Below are positions 56,378 through 64,000 of a stretch of 64,000 nt of DNA, in pieces; within the stretch, counting starts at the first letter, position 1, and the number at the start of each line of letters is the position of its first letter. The stretch covers positions 23,727,641 to 23,791,640 of the forward strand of contig CM055095.1 of NCBI GenBank assembly GCA_029204225.1, given 5' to 3'. This DNA is from Diphasiastrum complanatum. Lineage: Eukaryota; Streptophyta; Lycopodiopsida; Lycopodiales; Lycopodiaceae. The position numbers and the translations under genes are program-made. The notes under the pieces are model-generated. The model was not told the origin of the DNA, made no database searches, and was given only the letters and a program-made list of their open reading frames with translations.

Positions 56378-57580
56378 ATGGGTGATGGTGGGAATGACAA
56401 GAAACATTCTATTAAATACCTTGGTTGAAGGTAATCATTCTGCTAATTGAAGATTACTTACAAGGAGTGTGTGTAGATTTTTTCCTTTGTTGAACAAGCT
56501 CTAGCCATTGGATTGCGTAGAGGAATACTACATGTGTTTTTTGTTATTGTGCTTCGTCCTATTTGGGGGAGAGCATTAGAGAATATATAGATAGTGATTA
56601 TTAAAATAATTTTATTTTCAGTTTTTATAGTGGAGTGATTAAATTGTCCATTACCTTTCACAATTTTGTATAAAAGTGCAAGAGAAATACTTGGGACATA
56701 TGACAATATGTATTTGGACTCAAAGCTTGAGTCTAGCTGAGGACATGCCGCATTCATGTCTAGTAAAAAAAAATCTAAAATATATATTGTGTACGATTTA
56801 AAATTCTCATTGTGCAATGAGCTAAGGGAGTCTCACACTCTCACTTGCTACTTTAATGCTTCAGAAGACTCTTGCTTGCAAATTTCAATGCAAAGGGTGT
56901 GAGGATGGCGGATTAGAGGCAATGTTGCCATGCCCAACAACCAATGAAAAAGAATTTCTCTTGCTAGTAGATTCTCACAAAACTATCAGTAGCACGTTGC
57001 ATGAGGATCTTCATAAGGGAAATTGTGGAAGCCCCCATTCTCAGCAAAACCAATTGAGTGCACTGGATAATCATGATTGGCTTGAAATTTGATTTGCACC
57101 CTTACCTTTCACCTCGATGGGCTTTTTATGTTGTTTTAAGGGCAAACTAGCCTTTGAAGTTGTGTGAGAGAGTGAACGCCAAACCCCCCCCCCCCCCCCC
57201 CCCCCCAAGCCCCGTGGCTCCTCTTTGAACTTTGAGGTTGACTAGCATGCGACGGACGCTGAACGGGTCGCACGTCCTTCACTCTTTCTTTTTATTTCTC
57301 TTTAATTTTCAATATGGAGCAAGTTCCAACGCCACAAGATAAAAACAAAACAAAAAAAAAAAGAGAGAGAGAGAGAGAAAAAAAACGAAATTCATTTATC
57401 TAAAATTTATTTAATAATAATAGTTATGGAAGGCGGGTCCTTGTCTCAACGTCCTATTATAGCCGTTATATTTTAATCCGTTACCAAATAAAATTCAAAA
57501 CTACGATTTGGGAAGAAACTGCCGAAACTCTCTCCTACTTTCCACACTCACTCACTCACTCTTCTACTGTTTTGAGAGAT
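56378..57580. other. No coding feature; upstream flank of the HNH/MYB gene
   Basis: AT-rich sequence with a 23-base C run at 57184-57206 and purine tracts at 57350-57385. The last ~150 bases before 57580 carry CT-rich ACTCACTCACTC repeats and may contain the transcription start of the next gene. Confidence 0.4.
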
Positions 57581-57584
57581 TGGA

Positions 57585-57948
57585 TTGACTCGAGAGAGAG
57601 GGAGAGAGGGAGAGAGGGAGAGAGAAATTAGCGCCTATGATGATGGTGGAGGTGGTGCTGCTGTAGATCGTACTGGTACAAATGACTTTTTGTTGAGAAA
57701 TTGGCGCCTATGTTTGTGGAGGGAGCCGGGGGGACACTGCACTGCTGCTGTGTTGCTTTGCTTTGCTTCTGTTGGTTGGGTGATTGATGGATGAATGGAT
57801 GCAGCCAGGGGCGGGCAGTATGTCAGAAAGTGGCTGTAGAGATGGGATCTACAATTGTTGTGGGTTGTTGTAATGACATGGAGATTTATTAGCATGGAGC
57901 TCGAACAGCTCAGAGAGTGACAGACAGATAAGCAGGAAAAGCTAACAG

Positions 57949-58009
<61 letters not shown>
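57585..58009 (+). promoter_or_regulatory. Probable 5' UTR with GA tracts and a compound (GT)n(GA)n repeat
   Basis: GA-rich sequence, a possible upstream ORF (57585-57794) and a compound microsatellite (GT from 57951, GA to 58005) that ends four bases before the ATG of the HNH/MYB gene. Length variation here would change the leader but not the protein. Confidence 0.5.
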
Positions 58010-58010
<1 letters not shown>

Positions 58011-61000
58011 TGGCTTCGTGGCTGGTGCTATCAGAGGAAGAAAGGAATGTAGATCCACAGCTGGGGTATCCTCGTGGGTATGCGAAGCTGTGCCGGCATG
58101 CTCATGCGTGGGTGCATAGTAACATATTCCCTTACAGCGAAGGGCCACCACGGAAGTTCATCCCTTACGCCCTCCCACCTGATGATGTAAGTGAGCTATA
58201 ATTTTTTCACAGAAACTCTTTCAGATATCTACTTAGTAACTGTTTTGTTTCTGGAATAACTTAGTTTAAAACTCTCTACATAAATGCCTTATTCAATATT
58301 AAGGTTAGGAGACAAACTTTCCCTGGCCTTTTCAGTTTTGCTTAGTTTATTGCTTTGAGCTAACATCTTCCAAGCATTGGTGAACCATATGATACATCAA
58401 CTTTTACAGCGAGTGAAAATTTTCCTCTTTCATACTCTAGCGCTTTCCTTTTTTGATATGCACAATATTCTTCTGTGTTGCGAGTTCTCTTTTGGTTATT
58501 GGATAGATAAATTTTAGAGCTAACTCTGCACTGTGGATCTCACGAAGATTTGAAGTGGGGATACTTTTAACATAAGGAATGCTAACAATGACCGTAGGCA
58601 GATGAGGATGAGCCCCTGCGTGATGAATATCTAGATACCTAAAAGAAGTGAGAAGATCGTGGGTTGCTGAAGTGCCAATTTTGCATGTGTGCAGAACCAC
58701 GTTTGGCCAGGTCCATGGGCTGTGTTTAATTGAATGCGAGTATTGCTGGTGGGTCTTGAGATTTTTGTACTGCTCTCTGCGTCTGTCCACGTTCGTAACA
58801 GACTGGACACAAAATGTTTAACTTTTCTGCAGCCATTTTACATGTGTCATGTACAATGGGCCATCGTGTCTCAGTAAGCGATTAGCTGTCATTAGGCACC
58901 TAATTGGATCATTCCTTTCGATGGAAGAAGCCAAGATCAATTTGTAGAAAGCAAATTGTCTGTTACTAGCTGACAAGAATTTCATATCCAAACTGACAAC
59001 TAGTCTGAAGAAATTTGTCCAGTTTAATCCTCAAAGCCCTCAACTCATCCAAGACCTATCCCTAAATAATCATACCAATCTATGAAGTACAACTGATGCA
59101 CGGGCTCCAGGACATGTGGAAAAATGAGCGGTCCTTTTGCTCCACTCTGACATCATAGATGCACAGTGTTCTGGAATGCTGTGTTCCGGAACGCTCCCGG
59201 AAATAGATTTTCAAAACGGTTCCGGGATTTGGGAGCGTTCCTGATCAGAACATTGGAATTTTTTTTTTTTTGTGGTTTTTTAAAATTTTTATTTTGTGTT
59301 GGGGTGGGCAAGAACAACATTTAGGGATGTAACAAAATTCCATCTTCATTTGTCTGAATGATCTACCTTAAATGTCAAAGCTTATAGAGATTTTCTTTTA
59401 ATGTATCTCCTTGCCATGTTAGACAAAATTACACAATGTCTAACATGGTAGAGATACAGTAAAAGAAAGTCTTTTACATAAGATGCACATTCATATTCCT
59501 TGCATGTGAATGGAGAAGCCAATCAGCTTTGCGCTTTACCTCTAGCATTTGTCATAGTCAAGTTTGTCTTTCATGTTTGGAGAAGTGATAGCTTGTTGGT
59601 CTTTTGAAAAATCTAGGAAAGTGTTTTGGGACATATATTCATGCATGTGAGGCCAATGATTTCTCAGGTTGATGTTGTAGGAGATAGTCCATCTGCACAT
59701 TGTGGAATTGAATATCAAAATATGTGGGTGGAATTCATACAAAGATTTCATGTCTTGTTAATGATGTTTGGGCATCCTAGAGTTCTTGGCTTGCACTTTG
59801 AAGATCTGCCAGCTCCACCATTTTCAATTCAACAGGCATTGTTCTAGACTGTATTATGGCTGCACAAACTAGTTTGAACCTGAGTATTCTGAGTGTGGCT
59901 GGAAATGGGGCTTAAAATTTAGAATTTTTTTTATAGCAGAGTTCTGAAATGCTGCATTCCGGAACGTGGAGGTTTGGAACACCGTTTCGAAGCAACTTCT
60001 TCTGACATCATACCTTCACAAAGCTGAATTGTTATACCTGTAGATTACCTTTTGAGCTTAGGTAGTAAATTCAGTGATAAGACATCAAACTTTGAAGCTA
60101 AGTAGGCCATGCCCATATTCATGTCTAGAAAGAAAATCTCAAGTCCTCTGTTAGTATTTTTGATAGTCCTCTCATCTTAGAATCTATATTCTGCCTTTGT
60201 TCTAAATGACCTTGCAAGTATATAACAAAGCTTATTTCTGGAACTTGTACAGGATTTCAAAAAATATTGCTATGACTCACACTTTGACAAAATCGCCATG
60301 ACTTAAAGGGTGTAGCTTGTTCAGAAGAAAATGTTTGTTGGACAAAATCTTACATTGGACCATATACCAAATAGTGATGACAAAAGGAGACTGTTATCGC
60401 CGAGAATACAAGGTGAATAAGTAAGATGAGGATGTAGGGTTTTTAAACAAAAGTAGATTATTGATAGTAAGCCCTCAAAAGCTCTGCATCTTTTCTGTTC
60501 AAAATCCATCTAAAGATTGGTGACAAGTATGCAAGATGCATTGTCAAGATTCAAGAGCAAAGATTGCAGGCTTAAGAAAATGAATAGTGTAAGAACAAAT
60601 GAGGTTTGTATTAATTGAAGAGAAAGTCCAAGAATTTTTACATTTTGGACCATACCAAATAGTGACGACAAAAGGAGAATTGTTACTGTTGAGAATACAA
60701 GGTGAATAAGTAAGATGAGGATGTAGGGTTTTTTATTAACAAAGCAGGTTATTGATAGTAAACCCTCAAAAGCTCTACATCTTTTTTTATTCAAAATCCA
60801 TCTCAAAATTCTCAAATAGATTGCTGACAAGTATGCTAGACGCATTGTCAAGATTCAAGAGCAAAGATTGCAAAGGCTTAAGAAAATGAAAGATTTCAAA
60901 AACAAATAAGGTTGGTATTAAATGAATTGAAAGTTCAAGCATGATTGAATCCAGGAATGTGGAAAGTTTTTTCAGAGGTACTTTGCCTATGTTTCATATT

Positions 61001-63957
61001 GTAGCCAGTAGCAACTTGATCAACAAGAAAAATGATTGAAGTTTTATAAGAAAACTAGTGATTGATTCTTCTAATTAATTCATTCAAATTGTGAGCAGCT
61101 TCTGCTTCAGGAAGAGAATTCTAATATTATACACGACTTGAAAAGTCACCTAAGCTTCACTTGGTGTGTTTGCGGATGAAATTTGGGACATGATTTGATC
61201 CTAAATACTCATGCTAATCATTCCCAATGCTTTTCCAATGCTTTGGTAGCATTCTTGCCTTAATCCAACTGACTGTCTAAGGGTCCCTCAAGCTCTCTCT
61301 TTGACATGTCTTGTCTCTCGAATCGAGCAACGTCCACTGTAGGAAGCTTCTCTTGTTCTGTCACTTTTTCCAAGCATCTTGCATCCACATTTTAAACTTC
61401 CAAATTGGATAATTCCTACCATCTGAAACTCTCTTCGTCATCTCTCTTGTCAAGTTCAATTGAAAGTCATGTCTTCATGTCATTCAATCTTAAAATCTCA
61501 CATGCTATTAATTACAATTTACCTGTGTGACAAATTTGCAAGTATTTATTGGATAAAAGAGTTTTTTTTTATAGTTGATGCTACATGGATGATGTGTTGT
61601 TTTTCCTATCCCTTTTCCTGGGGGACCCATGTTTCCCAAGACTATACATCAAATTCTCTGCTATAAGCTTCTGAAATCCCTTTGTGATCTCTACTCTACA
61701 TTTATTTCCTATTTAAGAGCAGAGCTTTGTCTACATTTGGAGTCCTAAAACTTTATTTCCTATTTGAGACTCGGATGTTTACTGAGCTTTGTCATAAGAC
61801 TCTATGAACGAGAACGGAAACAATGTCTTGTCAGATTGAACCTGAACTGACATGAGCGCTTCATGTCTAGCAGATTGCCAAACTTAAAGACTTCGAAAAT
61901 TTGTTTCCTGTTATCAACGATGATTCAAGAGATACCCTTAATGTGCAGAGATATGCAGAGATGTTATGGAGACAACTTGACCACCTCGGGTACTTCAATT
62001 ATCTCTATGTCACAAATTTCATGACTTTTTCAAAATTCCTTTAAGCAAGAAAGAATCTTCAGAACGCATTGTCGGTTTTTATGTCCTAGCTGATCTTAGC
62101 TAGCATGTCTTCTATATGCAGTAATGCAGGATTTGATCCAGCCAAATTCAGGGTAGACACCTATGGGAACGTGCTCTACTGGCATGCAGACCCTGCCTCC
62201 CCTCTAGCCTGGGAGGTTGCACATTGGTTTCCTCACTCAAGTATGTAAAGCAAGGCATACACTGACATGCCAGATATTTGTTACAAGGAGAAGTAACAGT
62301 GTCTTTGCTCTTTAGAGCACTTTCAGATAATGATCTTGGAATATGCACAAATTTGTAGTTTTTTGATTGAGAGGAATGTGACCATGGCACTTCATCATTG
62401 CAGGAGGAGGTAAGAGCGTATTAAACAATCTCAGGATTGTGCAATGGCAAGTAAGTCTTCGAAAGAGGAACAGATTGGAGTTCCTTGTACCATGGTGGGA
62501 TTTGCAGTTGGGTGTATCTGTGAATCATTTTCTTTCAGCATTTGCATCTACAAATGTAGAGTTCAGGTATTAACCCTAGTTAAATGTTGGGGTTTTATTT
62601 CAGTCTTATTGAGCTATTCTTATTGTGCCTAAATCTTGATGACTCAATTTGAATTATGTTGACAACCTGTTCTTACCTGAGTGGCAAGTACAAACATTCT
62701 TGAATTGCATACAATTAGAACAGGCCTGCAACTCACAGAGCAAATGTATCTTCTTTCATCCAGTTGGAAAGTTCAAAGATAGTGGTACAGTTGGGTTATT
62801 CGAGTAGATAGAGGTTACAATAAGCTCTCATACTAACCTTGCATCTTTATTGTTATGAACCAGTTATATATTACAGATGACTCTGGACTGAAGCTCTTTG
62901 ATGTTGAAACAGGCGGAGATGCTTTTCATATCTATTCCAATCAGGTGAAGATGAGCAGATAAGTGATGAACTTGTTGTTGAAAATCATCACTGGCCCCAC
63001 CATTTCCTGGAAAAGAAAAGCCGCTGGGGGCTTGCTGCAGCAGCACTTGTGAGACAGCAAAGAGATGTAGACGATGTTCTACGATCTTTGAATGGACCCA
63101 GGCCTGGTTCTGGATACACAAACAACTTTGTGTCAAGTAAGATTATGAAGTTTATGTTTTTCTTCTATTCTAGTCACAGTAACAGCAGTGTTGTTATCAT
63201 GGTTCTTGGTAGTGGGATGCACTTGAATTCTGAGTTAGATTACTGGCGTGACGCCTCCAAAACATAAAATACATATAGACATCAGTTTCTAAGTTGTTAG
63301 AAGCATCACAGACAAAAAGCTTGTCTGAAATCACAGGCATTAATAAGAGGAAGCAATTTTTTTGTCTCTACCAGGTTCATTAGCTCGAAAGAGATGGAGT
63401 CTAGAAGAAGAGGAAGCTTTGAAAAGGGCAGTCCAAAAGTTTGGATTTGGATGCTGGAAAGAAATCAAGGACTGTGAGCCCGCCCTTATGCATCGTTCCA
63501 CCGTTCAAATAAGAGACAAGGTAGAGTTCAACGCCCTGATTTTAATGTCGGCACACTGAATCAATCAGTGGCTGTTTTCTGACTGGGTTTCTGGATTTGG
63601 GTGATGGGTGATTCAGTGTAGATTAATGAGGGAAGATGGGCAGGAAGCAGACAAGGAAAATATGAGGTCAGATGCCAGTGACAAGCAATCCACTTTCACA
63701 TTCAATCTCCAGAAAGAAGCAAGACTGAAGAAGATCAGAGATGAAGAAAAGGAAGAGAAGGCTGCAGAAGTGGCACAACAGGAGGAGAAACTAAAAGCAA
63801 TCAAAGAACAGAATGAAAAGGAGAAGGAGGCATTGGAGACCCTGGAATGCATGCTTATGCAGCAAAGAAAACAGGTCGAGAAACAGCAACAGTGGAATGA
63901 GACACAGGCTTCGTATCGACTGTGTTTGGAGAGGATGGTTCACGAGACAATGCATCA
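58010..63957 (+). CDS. HNH-like / single MYB-SANT protein, 7 exons, 3' end outside window
   Basis: Exons: 58010-58186, 61874-61989, 62122-62240, 62404-62566, 62919-63136, 63375-63520, 63617-63957. All junctions are GT-AG and all phases close, giving ~426 codons so far. Residues 1-60 are a conserved-looking N-terminus (NVDPQLGYPRGYAKLCR, GPPRKFIPYALPP). Residues 98-153 form an HNH-like unit: FDPAKFRVDTYGN, then AHWFPHSRGG...NNLRIVQWQ, matching the H-x2-P-x2-RGG-x5-NL spacing of HNH nucleases. The residue before the His is Ala where HNH proteins usually have Asp or Glu. Then comes RNRLEFLVPWWDLQLG. Residues 269-313 are a single MYB/SANT repeat (RKRWSLEEEEALKRAV, FGFGCWKEIKD) with Cys in place of the third Trp. 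A long Glu/Lys coiled coil follows (~330-410). Likely a nuclear DNA-binding protein; nuclease activity is unproven. Confidence 0.85.
58187..61873 (+). other. Intron 1 of the HNH/MYB gene (3.7 kb)
   Basis: Begins GTAAGT and ends TCTAGCAG. It contains no recognisable gene. It does contain two clusters of TTCCGGAACG words (59165-59245, 59950-59990), a T run at 59262, and a ~290-bp tandem duplication (60355-60940). An acceptor three bases earlier (after CTAG at 61870) is also in frame and would add one Gln. Confidence 0.75.
60355..60940. repeat. ~290-bp tandem duplication within intron 1
   Basis: GACCATA-CCAAATAGTGA...AATACAAGGTGAATAAGTAAG...CATTGTCAAGATTCAAGAGC...GGCTTAAGAAAATGAA occurs twice head to tail with small indels and about 90 percent identity by eye. 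Confidence 0.85.
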
Positions 63958-64000
63958 GTAAGTTGTATCTCACTTTGCCATTTCCCGTACGCTATCAAAC

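Noticed and set aside
57585-57794. Separate small gene upstream of the HNH/MYB gene
   Set aside because: GA-repeat-derived Arg/Glu N-terminus, no motif; more likely a leader upstream ORF.

Overview
This window reads as nuclear DNA of a land plant with a large, repeat-packed genome. Evidence: an intronless P-class PPR gene, an ARGOS-type OSR gene, a multi-exon HNH-like/MYB gene with GT-AG introns and one 3.7 kb intron, and plant Ty1/copia and Ty3/gypsy retrotransposons primed by initiator tRNA-Met. Long (CT)n/(GA)n arrays, sparse genes and a probable Penelope-like reverse transcriptase suggest a fern or gymnosperm rather than a compact-genome angiosperm. That placement is inference. I see no rRNA, tRNA, CRISPR array or operon structure.

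Layout. 0-4 kb: 3' end of a copia element with its LTR and a second primer binding site, then a minus-strand chromovirus-like gypsy 3' LTR, integrase and broken chromodomain, and an unrecognised ORF behind a TATA box. 4-10.3 kb: a copia pol invaded by a long-LTR element (5-bp target duplication ATCTC), then rearranged by an inversion so that two 1.07 kb LTRs now face each other around the reversed pol. 10.4-13.4 kb: mostly featureless, with a Penelope-like fragment and a (CT)n array. 13.4-18.9 kb: four unfamiliar coding units, namely a minus-strand coiled-coil ORF broken mainly by TAG stops, a clean two-exon plus-strand gene, a decayed multi-exon transposase-like gene and a coiled-coil ORF. 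19.8-20.2 kb: gypsy gag relic.

22.7-25.4 kb holds the best conserved gene, an 880-residue P-class PPR protein probably targeted to an organelle. 28.8-33.8 kb is bounded by a 0.65 kb direct repeat and contains Penelope-like RT pieces and a second gag-like minus-strand pseudogene. 39.7 kb carries a 60-codon ARGOS/OSR-like ORF. 42-51.2 kb is a three-level nest of related copia-like elements: A, with B in its gag, and the reverse-oriented element C in B. C has a TGATC target duplication and an open 839-codon ORF with gag and protease but no reverse transcriptase. 51.5-56.4 kb holds more LTRs and gag relics. 58-64 kb holds the HNH-like/MYB gene, whose 3' end lies outside the window.

The three host genes (PPR, ARGOS-like, HNH/MYB) have no visible functional link; they are islands in nested mobile DNA. 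Inferences that most deserve checking are the RT-less, ORF-capturing copia lineage, the unknown gene cluster at 13.4-18.9 kb, the LTR palindrome, and the HNH/MYB architecture with a substituted residue beside its HNH histidine.
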